Translations under genes and position numbers: made by a program | Assembly (NCBI GenBank): GCA_037384445.1 | Contig: JARRNY010000036.1 | Span: 1-21,397 of the forward strand | DNA from: Thiodiazotropha sp037384445 | GTDB taxonomy: Bacteria; Pseudomonadota; Gammaproteobacteria; Chromatiales; Chromatiaceae | Direction of reading: 5' to 3' | Length of the DNA stretch: 21,397 bases | Shown: positions 6,520-13,724 of the stretch, one piece after another | Layout: every line of letters starts with the position of its first letter | Numbering within the stretch: the first letter of the stretch is position 1 | The notes under the pieces: model-generated | Databases searched by the model: none | Seen by the model: the letters and a program-made list of their open reading frames with translations, nothing else | What the model was told of the DNA's origin: nothing

Positions 6520-8253
6520 ATGTCCAGCATCCTGCCAATGAGACAGCTCGCACTGATCGTCGAGGATGAGGAGACCAATCGGCTGATTCTCAAGTCCCTG
6601 CTGAAAAAAAGGGGTTACGAGGTGATTGAGGCAGTCAACGGCGCCGAGGCGGTCGAGTGCTTTACCCAACATGAACCTGACATCATTTTTATGGATGTGA
6701 TGATGCCGGTGATGGACGGTTACGAAGCAACCCGCCAGATTAAAGCGCTCTCTGGCGACCATTTCGTTCCGGTCATTTTTCTTACCGCCATGTCGGATGA
6801 GAAGGCCCTGGCCCGTTGTGTCGAGGTGGGTGGCGATGACTTCCTGGCCAAGCCATTCAGCTTTACCTTGCTCTCGGCCAAAGTGACCGCAATGGAGCGG
6901 ATCCACGCCCTGCATCAATCCACCCGCACACTCTTCAGCCGCATGCAACGTGATGAGGAGATCGCCGAGCAGGTCTTCAGCAGCGCTGTGGTGGCGGATA
7001 ACGTGGCGCTGGATCAGATCCGCAGCCTGTTAAAGCCGGCCAGTGTCTTCAGCGGCGACCTGATGCTGACCGCCTTCGCTCCCTCCCATGATATGCATGT
7101 CCTGATGGGGGATTTTACCGGTCATGGATTAGCGGCCGCTCTCGGCGCCCTGCCGACCTCTGAGGCATTCCGCTCCATGACCGCGAAAGGATTCGCTCCC
7201 CAGCAGATCCTTACTGCGATCAACAATAAACTGCACAGCCTGCTCCCCACCGGTATGTTTCTCGCAGCACAATTTCTCAAAGTCGACAGTCACCTCGACC
7301 ACATCACCCTGGTCAACTGCGGTATGCCGGACTGCTTTCTGGTCGATCGCAATCAGCAGCAGATCAAGCAACGGATCCCTTCACTCTCTCTGCCCCTGGG
7401 TATCACATCTGACATCAGTCTGAAGGAGGAGACTCACTACATCCCCATCGAGATCGGCGACCGCGTGATTCTCGCCACGGACGGAGTCACCGAAGCACGC
7501 AATCCGGTCGGTGAATTCTTTGGTGAAAAGCGTTTGATCGATTCGATCACCACAGGTGAGGCCTGCGACTTCCTCATCGACCGCTTGGCGGCGAACCTGG
7601 AGACCTTCTGCGAAGATGCACCACAGGATGATGATATCAGCGCCGTCGAGATCCCCCTGATCCCCAGCCTGCTCCCCGGCTGGGAGAAGCGTGAACCCAC
7701 GCAAGGCAGCGAAGAGAAAGCGTTTGAGGCACTGCAAGCCGATGACCTCAACGACTGCGTGGAATTGCACTTAACGCTACGTGGCAGCCAGCTTCGTCAG
7801 GCCGACCCGGTGCCGATTCTGATCAACTATATTCAGGAGACCGCCGGTCTACGCCAGCACCGACGCCCCCTCTTCACCATCCTGACCGAACTCTATATCA
7901 ATGCGCTGGACCACGGCATCCTGCAACTTGATTCGGGACTGAAACAGGGCGAGGACGGTTTCACCAACTATTTCCATCAGCGCGAGCAGCGCCTGCAATC
8001 ACTCACCGAAGGCTGGATACGCATCGGTCTGCGCATTCACAACCTGGATCAGGGTGGCTATATGGTGATACAGATCGAAGATAGCGGCTGCGGGTTTGAT
8101 ACTCATCGGCAGAGCCTGGATGAGATCTCGGAGAGTCAATTCAGTGGCCGTGGCATTCTGCTGGTTCGCTCACTCTGCAAGAAGCTCCAGTACACCCCGC
8201 CGGGCAACCGGGCTGAAGCGATCTATGCCTGGACAGAGGACGAACCAGAGTGA
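6520..8253 (+). CDS. Response regulator with PP2C/SpoIIE phosphatase and HATPase domains (HsbR-like)
   Basis: The 577-residue protein has three parts. A receiver domain (about 8-125) carries acidic pocket E15-D16, phosphoacceptor D59, T89 and K111. A PP2C/SpoIIE phosphatase (about 166-376) carries SGD180, GD198FTGHG, D321 and DDD370-372, so metal ligands look intact. A C-terminal HATPase_c anti-sigma-factor-type kinase (about 410-577) carries E457, N461 and D521SGCG. The layout matches HsbR of Pseudomonas, which dephosphorylates and phosphorylates a STAS antagonist in partner switching. No stand-alone STAS gene or histidine kinase is adjacent; the nearest STAS domain is fused to the divergent permease. 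It is likely cytoplasmic and controlled by phosphorylation at D59. Domain calls are strong; the target is unknown. ATG 6538 is an alternative start. Confidence 0.88.
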   Translation: MSSILPMRQLALIVEDEETNRLILKSLLKKRGYEVIEAVNGAEAVECFTQHEPDIIFMDVMMPVMDGYEATRQIKALSGDHFVPVIFLTAMSDEKALARCVEVGGDDFLAKPFSFTLLSAKVTAMERIHALHQSTRTLFSRMQRDEEIAEQVFSSAVVADNVALDQIRSLLKPASVFSGDLMLTAFAPSHDMHVLMGDFTGHGLAAALGALPTSEAFRSMTAKGFAPQQILTAINNKLHSLLPTGMFLAAQFLKVDSHLDHITLVNCGMPDCFLVDRNQQQIKQRIPSLSLPLGITSDISLKEETHYIPIEIGDRVILATDGVTEARNPVGEFFGEKRLIDSITTGEACDFLIDRLAANLETFCEDAPQDDDISAVEIPLIPSLLPGWEKREPTQGSEEKAFEALQADDLNDCVELHLTLRGSQLRQADPVPILINYIQETAGLRQHRRPLFTILTELYINALDHGILQLDSGLKQGEDGFTNYFHQREQRLQSLTEGWIRIGLRIHNLDQGGYMVIQIEDSGCGFDTHRQSLDEISESQFSGRGILLVRSLCKKLQYTPPGNRAEAIYAWTEDEPE

Positions 8254-8434
8254 GCTGGACGGCGGGTGCAGAATAGTCAAAGATAGGGTTCTGATTGAAG
8301 AAGAAACCGCTGAGTGTTTCCGGATCGAGTGCGTCGTGCTCGGCGTTATTTGCGACGACAGCCTCTGCGCAAGAGACCATTTGATTCTGACCTTACCCTG
8401 CGACCGATGCCCTACGTGAGACTTCGTAACATCA

Positions 8435-9628
8435 ATGGCAAAGACACTCATCACTGACGCTTCCGAGGGCACAACCACCCCTTTCCTAAGAGGCATTCTG
8501 ACCCGTTCCCTGACCGATGCCGGGATGCCGTTCAACGATGCCTATCAACTCGCTACCGAGATTCGCCAACAGATCAGTCACAAATCCAACATCAGCACCC
8601 AGGAACTGCGGCGACAGGTGTTGCATGAACTGCACAAGCAGAAACTGCACGACATCATTCAGCTCTACGAACAGAACGCTCCCACATCCAGGATAGTGGT
8701 GCGCAACCGCGCAGGCCGGATTCTACCCTTCTCCCGGATCGAGCATCGCCGCAGCATGACTTCCACCGGACTCCCGGCTGACAAGGCCATTTTCATTACC
8801 CAGTCACTCTACCAAAAGCTGGCCCATGCCCAGCAGACCGAGGTCAGCAGCGATATCATCGGCCGCATGACCTATGAAGAGCTGAAGCAGCAGTTCGGCA
8901 AAGAGGCAGCGACCCGCTATCTGGTCTGGATCGACTACAAACGAAGTAGCCGTCCCCTCATCGTACTCATCGGCGGCACCACCGGCAGCGGCAAGAGCAC
9001 CATCGCCACTGAAGTCGCCCACCGGCTCGGCATTATCCGCACCCAATCCACCGACATGTTGCGCGAGGTGATGCGGATGCTGATCCCACAGCAGCTTTTA
9101 CCGGCGCTGCACACCTCCTCCTTCAACGCCTGGCGCAAAATGCCCACTTACACGGAAGCCAAAGAGATCACCGAGGAGATAATGATCAACGGCTACCTGC
9201 ACCAGTCCGAACTGGTCTCAGTACCTTGTGAAGCGGTAATCCAACGGGCGCTGAGCGAGCGCGTTTCGCTGATCGTCGAAGGGGTTCACGTACATCCGGC
9301 TTTGATCGAACGCTTTCGCAAACACAGTAGCGCCGTCATCGTACCGGTGATGCTGGCGGTACTGAAACAGGACAAACTCAAGCATCAACTGGAGGGACGT
9401 GGCGTAACCTCCCCCGACCGCAGTGCGCAGAGCAAATATCTCTCTAACTTCGACTGCATCTGGTCACTGCAGTCCTATCTCCTCTCCGAGGCGGACAACA
9501 ACACCATGCAGATTATCGAAAACGACGACAAGGACAAGACCACCGACCGCGTCATGCGCGCCATCATCGAAGTGCTGCAGCACGATTTCAATGCCAAGGT
9601 GGACGACGTTTTCGGGACTAAAGCCTGA
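8435..9628 (+). CDS. 2-phosphoglycerate kinase-like protein with ATP-cone domains
   Basis: A 397-residue protein. Residues about 86-165 form an ATP-cone domain (IVVRNRAGRILPFSR, TEVSSDIIGRM). Residues about 14-70 look like a second, more degenerate copy (FLRGILTRSLTDAG, ISTQELRRQVL). The C-terminal half is a P-loop kinase with Walker A GGTTGSGKST (180-189), QSTDMLREVMR (204-214) and LIVEGVHVHP (279-288), matching archaeal 2-phosphoglycerate kinase, which makes 2,3-bisphosphoglycerate from 2-phosphoglycerate and ATP. The gene downstream encodes a phosphoglycerate mutase homologue only 11 bases away and is co-translated, supporting a phosphoglycerate-related role. The ATP-cone suggests allosteric control by adenine nucleotides. 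The substrate is inferred from family and neighbour. The 181 bases upstream hold no gene I can recognise. Confidence 0.8.
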   Translation: MAKTLITDASEGTTTPFLRGILTRSLTDAGMPFNDAYQLATEIRQQISHKSNISTQELRRQVLHELHKQKLHDIIQLYEQNAPTSRIVVRNRAGRILPFSRIEHRRSMTSTGLPADKAIFITQSLYQKLAHAQQTEVSSDIIGRMTYEELKQQFGKEAATRYLVWIDYKRSSRPLIVLIGGTTGSGKSTIATEVAHRLGIIRTQSTDMLREVMRMLIPQQLLPALHTSSFNAWRKMPTYTEAKEITEEIMINGYLHQSELVSVPCEAVIQRALSERVSLIVEGVHVHPALIERFRKHSSAVIVPVMLAVLKQDKLKHQLEGRGVTSPDRSAQSKYLSNFDCIWSLQSYLLSEADNNTMQIIENDDKDKTTDRVMRAIIEVLQHDFNAKVDDVFGTKA

Positions 9629-9639
9629 GGAGATTGCTT

Positions 9640-10917
9640 GTGCTGACCCCCCACAAAGGTCTGATGATCATCATCGACGGACTCGGTGACCGGGGCATAC
9701 CCGGCTTTGGCGGCATGACGCCGCTGGAGGCGGCGGAGACCCCCAATCTGGACCGGCTCGCCGGAGCGGGACAGTGCGGCCTGATCGACCCTCTCGCTAG
9801 CGGCATGCCGGTCGGCACACACACCGGCATCAGTCTGCTGTTTGGCCTCCCCCGCCGCGCCGCCTTGAAACTCCCGCGAGGACCGGTCGAGGCAGCCGGC
9901 ATCGGCTTCAGCCAAAAAAAGGAGCAGGCAATCTATATGCGCTGCAATTTCGCCACCTTGAAACGGAATGGGGAAGAGTTTGAAATTCTCGACCGTCGCG
10001 CCGGGCGCGTCAGCGACGGCTTCGATCGCCTCGCCGCAGAGGCCGGTCAGATGGACTTGGGGGACGGGATTTGCGCCAGCCTGCATCCTGCGACCCAGCA
10101 TCGGGTGGTACTGAAATTGAGCGGTGAACATCTCTCCGCCAAGATCGGTAATACTGACCCGGGAAACCACTATCACCGAGATGGCTTGATTCCCTGTGTG
10201 GCGCTGGACAGGGATGACCCTGAGGCCGAGCGTACCGCAGCTGCGGTCAACCGTTTCACGCAGCATGTGCATGATCTGTTCGATCAACATCCCATCAATC
10301 AGCAACGGATCGCTGATGGTCTGCTGCCGGCCAACGGGGTACTCTGCCGCAGTCCCGGTAAACTGCCGAAGCTAGATACACTGCTGCACCATTTCAAGAT
10401 CAGCGCCGCTGTCATCTCCGGCGAGGAGACCGTGCTTGGTCTCGGCCAGCTCTTCGGCCACACCCTGTTTCGTGATCCCAGCTTCACCGCCATGCCCGAT
10501 ACCGATTTGACGAAAAAGGTGGAGACGGCGCGCGTGGCATTAGAGGATCATGACCTGGTGTTTCTGCATATTAAGGGACCTGACATCTGCTCACACGATC
10601 TCGATCCGGTTGGCAAGCGCGCTATGTTGAGTCGTATCGATGACGCCATCGCTCCCTTGCTGGACGATTCACTCGTCATCGGCATCACCGGAGACCACTC
10701 CACCGACAGCAATACCGGTCGCCACAGCGGTGATCCTCTGCCTGGCGTGATCTACGCACCCCAGTGCCGCATCGATAGCTGCACCGTTTTCGGCGAGAGG
10801 AGTTGCGCAAATGGGGGATTGGGCCGGATCAACAGCAGCGGCTTCCTGCTGAGTCTGCTGGATCAGATGAATCGACTGGAGAATTTCAAGCTCGAGGATG
10901 CAGACTTTTTTCGCTAA
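9640..10917 (+). CDS. ApgM-like phosphoglycerate mutase homologue with altered nucleophile motif
   Basis: A 425-residue member of the alkaline phosphatase superfamily, archaeal-type cofactor-independent phosphoglycerate mutase branch. GTG 9640 is chosen because GAGGAG (9627-9632) lies 7 bases upstream; TTG 9634 is too close. Metal-site residues are visible: D13 in DGLGDR, D315 and H319 in KGPDICSHD, D352-H353 in GDHST, and H362 in HSGDP. INFAT-like CNFATLKRNG and DRRAGRVS, typical of ApgM, are kept, as is RSCANGGLGRI. The nucleophile segment, usually GSDTAH in ApgM, reads GTHTGI here, with T60 at the Ser position. Thr acts as nucleophile in some superfamily members, so activity is possible but specificity may differ. 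It is paired with the 2-phosphoglycerate kinase-like gene and may act on 2- or 3-phosphoglycerate or a bisphosphate. Confidence 0.85.
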   Translation: MLTPHKGLMIIIDGLGDRGIPGFGGMTPLEAAETPNLDRLAGAGQCGLIDPLASGMPVGTHTGISLLFGLPRRAALKLPRGPVEAAGIGFSQKKEQAIYMRCNFATLKRNGEEFEILDRRAGRVSDGFDRLAAEAGQMDLGDGICASLHPATQHRVVLKLSGEHLSAKIGNTDPGNHYHRDGLIPCVALDRDDPEAERTAAAVNRFTQHVHDLFDQHPINQQRIADGLLPANGVLCRSPGKLPKLDTLLHHFKISAAVISGEETVLGLGQLFGHTLFRDPSFTAMPDTDLTKKVETARVALEDHDLVFLHIKGPDICSHDLDPVGKRAMLSRIDDAIAPLLDDSLVIGITGDHSTDSNTGRHSGDPLPGVIYAPQCRIDSCTVFGERSCANGGLGRINSSGFLLSLLDQMNRLENFKLEDADFFR

Positions 10918-10941
10918 AACAACAAACACGCAAGCTGTCAG

Positions 10942-10970
10942 GATACAGAATCTGTATCAGGGCATATAAT
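10942..10970 (+). promoter_or_regulatory. Candidate ppk promoter overlapped by a 17-bp palindrome
   Basis: A perfect -10 hexamer TATAAT lies at 10965-10970, 46 bases before the ppk ATG. The -35 region at 17-base spacing (GATACA, 10942-10947) matches only three of six consensus bases. It overlaps a perfect inverted repeat GATACAG-AAT-CTGTATC at 10942-10958. The weak -35 under a dyad suggests control by a DNA-binding dimer. No T run follows, so it is not a terminator. Confidence 0.5.
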
Positions 10971-11016
10971 TGTTAGATCTACTGAGTAATTAACCCAATC
11001 TCAAACAAATACCGAT

Positions 11017-13245
11017 ATGTCACAAGCCAAACCCACACCGCCAACTCCCGAAGTCCTGACGCCTGAGGTCGAGCAGACCCCAACCGCATTCGATCTGGAC
11101 GATCCCTCCCTCTATCTCAACCGGGAATTGACCTGGCTGGCATTCAACGAACGTGTGCTCAATGAGGCGACCCAGGCTCGCAATCCACTGTTGGAGCGGG
11201 TCAAGTTCCTCGCCATCGTGAGCAATAATCTGGATGAGTTTTTCATGAAACGCATTGGCGGGCTCAAGCAGCAGGTGGCCGCCGGTGTGACCACGGCAAC
11301 GGTCGACGGCCGAAACCCTGCGCAGCAGCTGGTCGATTGCCATCAGGTGATCCGAGAGATGCAGCGGGAACAGCAAGCGATCTACAACGACCTGATCGAG
11401 CTGCTGAATCAGGCAGATATCAAGATCACCCAATATCAGAGTCTCAGCGAAGCGCAGCAGAACCTGTTACGCGAACACTTCCGGCTGAACATCTTTCCCA
11501 TGCTCACTCCGCTGGCGATGGACCCGAGCCATCCCTTCCCCTTCATCTCCAATCTGACCCTCAACCTGCTGGTAACGCTGCGCTTCCCCGGCGGCCACGA
11601 CCTGCACATGGCCAGGGTCAAGGTACCGGTGAGCAAAGATGTCTCACCGCGCATGATTCAGGTGGGAGAAGAGAACACCTTCGTGCCGTTGGACGACCTC
11701 ATTGCCAACAACCTCGACATGCTCTTCCCCGGCATGGAGATCGCATCCTGCGACCTCTTCCGCGTTACCCGCAACGCCAATGTGGAGCTCGACCAGGAGG
11801 CGGCCAACGACCTGCTGGAGATGATCGAAATCGAGTTGCGCGAACGCCACTTCGCTCCCATCGTGCGATTGGAAGTGTCTCAGGGCATGAACCCGACCCA
11901 TCGCGGCATGCTGGCGGCAGAGCTGGGACTCAACGAGGCACAGGACGTGTTCGAGATCGACTGCATGATGGGCATGAGCGATCTCTTCGAACTGGCGGTG
12001 CTCAATATTCCCGAACTGCGCGATCAACCCCACCATGCGGTGGACCATCCGCAGCTGGCCCACGACCGGCGCAACATCTTCCACATCATCCGCGATCACG
12101 GTCAACTGCTGCTACAACACCCCTATGAGTCCTTCAGCACCACGGTAGAGCGCTTCCTGCGCACGGCGGCTGAAGATCCCAAGGTATTGGCGATCAAGAT
12201 GACCCTCTATCGCACTTCCGCCGATGGCGGTGTGCTCAACTCGCTGATCAAAGCGGCACGCAACGGCAAACAGGTGGCGGTACTGGTGGAGCTGAAGGCC
12301 CGCTTTGACGAAGCCGCCAACATCCGCTGGGCACGCCGGCTGGAGCAGGCCGGCATCCACGTCACCTATGGCGTCATCGGCCTCAAGACTCACAGTAAGC
12401 TGGTCATGGTAATCCGTAAGGACTACTCTCAGCTGCGTCGCTACTACCACATCGGCACCGGCAACTACCACGCAGGCACCGCGCGCCTCTACACCGATCT
12501 TGGCGTGCTGGGCTGTGAGGAGGATGTGGGGCAGGATCTCACCGAGCTCTTCAACTACCTCACCGGCTACTCGCCTCCACCCAGCTATCGTAAGATCCTG
12601 GCCGCACCCTATACCCTCAAGCAGTCGCTGCTGAACAAGATCGAGCGCGAGATCAAGATACATACGCCCGAACAGCCCGGTCTGATCCAGATGAAGATGA
12701 ACGCACTGGAAGATCAGGACATCGTCAAGGCCCTCTACAAGGCAACCCAGGCTGGGGTGAAGGTACAGCTGATCGTACGGGATACCTGCCGTTTCCGCCC
12801 CGGTATACCGGGCCTCAGCGAGACCGGCAGCGTCGTCAGCGTCGTCGGCCGCTTCCTCGAACACGCCCGTATTACCTATTTCCAGAACGGCGGTGATGAG
12901 GAGTACTTCATCGGCTCTGCCGACCTGATGCAGCGCAATCTGATGAAACGCGTCGAAGTCCTGATGCCGGTTGAGCCCCCAGCCCTGCGCCAGGAGCTGA
13001 GATTGATCCTCGATGTGCAACTGGGCGACAAACATGCCGCCTGGGATATGCAATCGGATGGCAGCTATGTACGACGCGTCCCTTCTGAGGATGATAAATC
13101 CCTCAACTGCCAGGAGACGCTGATAGGCGTTGCCGAGCGGCGGCTGGAGGCGTCAAAGAAACATAAAGAGAAGCGCATGCGCGAGAAGCTGATGTACCAC
13201 TTCAAGCATCGCCTGAAGAATCACGATACATCAGGAGGTGGCTGA
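11017..13245 (+). CDS. ppk1: Polyphosphate kinase 1
   Basis: The 742-residue protein reversibly transfers the ATP gamma-phosphate onto inorganic polyphosphate chains. The N-terminal PPK domain begins at about residue 28 with LYLNRELTWLAFNERVL; SNNLDEFFMKRIGGL and LDPSHPFPFISNLTLNL-like (MDPSHPFPF) motifs follow. The two catalytic histidines match E. coli H435 and H592: H459 in KTHSKL and H616 in FLEHARI. YYHIGTGNYH and the C-terminal LMQRNLMKRVE segment are also present. Length is slightly longer than E. coli Ppk (688), with an extra Pro-rich N-terminus. Its stop TGA overlaps the next ATG by one base (TGATG), so the universal stress gene is coupled. A palindrome-marked promoter lies just upstream. 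Confidence 0.97.
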   Translation: MSQAKPTPPTPEVLTPEVEQTPTAFDLDDPSLYLNRELTWLAFNERVLNEATQARNPLLERVKFLAIVSNNLDEFFMKRIGGLKQQVAAGVTTATVDGRNPAQQLVDCHQVIREMQREQQAIYNDLIELLNQADIKITQYQSLSEAQQNLLREHFRLNIFPMLTPLAMDPSHPFPFISNLTLNLLVTLRFPGGHDLHMARVKVPVSKDVSPRMIQVGEENTFVPLDDLIANNLDMLFPGMEIASCDLFRVTRNANVELDQEAANDLLEMIEIELRERHFAPIVRLEVSQGMNPTHRGMLAAELGLNEAQDVFEIDCMMGMSDLFELAVLNIPELRDQPHHAVDHPQLAHDRRNIFHIIRDHGQLLLQHPYESFSTTVERFLRTAAEDPKVLAIKMTLYRTSADGGVLNSLIKAARNGKQVAVLVELKARFDEAANIRWARRLEQAGIHVTYGVIGLKTHSKLVMVIRKDYSQLRRYYHIGTGNYHAGTARLYTDLGVLGCEEDVGQDLTELFNYLTGYSPPPSYRKILAAPYTLKQSLLNKIEREIKIHTPEQPGLIQMKMNALEDQDIVKALYKATQAGVKVQLIVRDTCRFRPGIPGLSETGSVVSVVGRFLEHARITYFQNGGDEEYFIGSADLMQRNLMKRVEVLMPVEPPALRQELRLILDVQLGDKHAAWDMQSDGSYVRRVPSEDDKSLNCQETLIGVAERRLEASKKHKEKRMREKLMYHFKHRLKNHDTSGGG

Positions 13246-13724
13246 TGGCTGATGGAGAGCAGAAACAACAGCAGACAATTCTGGTTGCAGTCGACTTCTC
13301 CGAAAACTCCGGCACCACACTCATCTATGCCGCGGAGATGGCCAAACGTCTCGACGACCGTTTGCTCATCCTGCATGTAATTCACGACCAGGCCGGTGGC
13401 TACTACGCCGACAAAAAACTGAAAAAAGGCGAGAAAAAGCGACTCAAACGGTTGGAAGAGATCGCTGGCGAAATGATGGATGAACTCATCCAGCAGACAA
13501 TGGATGCGCAGAATGAGATCAAATCCGTTCTCAAGAAAGCAGAAGTCATACTGGTTTCAGGTATTACCGTGACCAAGGTGTTGCAGGTGGTCGAAAAGAC
13601 AGAGCCTGAGCTGCTGATCCTCGGCAACAAGGGCCATTCGAGTCTGAAGCACATCCTCCTGGGTTCGAAGGCCGAGCAGCTGGTGCGCCTCTGCCCGATC
13701 CCTGTGACCCTGGTAAAACCATGA
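13245..13724 (+). CDS. Universal stress protein, ATP-binding type
   Basis: A 159-residue UspA-family protein. It starts ILVAVDFSENS and ends with the ATP-binding loop GNKGHSSLKHILLGS (G127, G130, G140, S141), fitting the GxxG-9x-G(S/T) rule for ATP-binding Usps. A lysine-rich helix (about 57-70) lies after LHVIHDQAGG. The gene overlaps ppk by one base upstream and the transporter gene by four bases (ATGA) downstream, so it is translated as part of the phosphate operon. The ATP-binding motif hints at an energy- or phosphate-linked sensing role for the operon; this is inference. An AGGAGG-like stretch (CAGGAGGTGGCTG) precedes the start. Confidence 0.9.
   Translation: MADGEQKQQQTILVAVDFSENSGTTLIYAAEMAKRLDDRLLILHVIHDQAGGYYADKKLKKGEKKRLKRLEEIAGEMMDELIQQTMDAQNEIKSVLKKAEVILVSGITVTKVLQVVEKTEPELLILGNKGHSSLKHILLGSKAEQLVRLCPIPVTLVKP

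Noticed and set aside
6390..6593. N-terminal extension of the permease up to ATG 6593
   Set aside because: It overlaps the divergent regulator, has no family similarity, and a GTG with a good ribosome site lies at 6389.
9634..9639. TTG start for the ApgM-like gene
   Set aside because: The ribosome site GAGGAG is one base away; the GTG six bases later has correct 7-base spacing.
10935..10958. PHO box upstream of ppk, from two CTGT-A/C stretches
   Set aside because: The half sites start 17 bases apart, whereas PhoB half sites repeat every 11 bases; the palindrome explains the sequence better.
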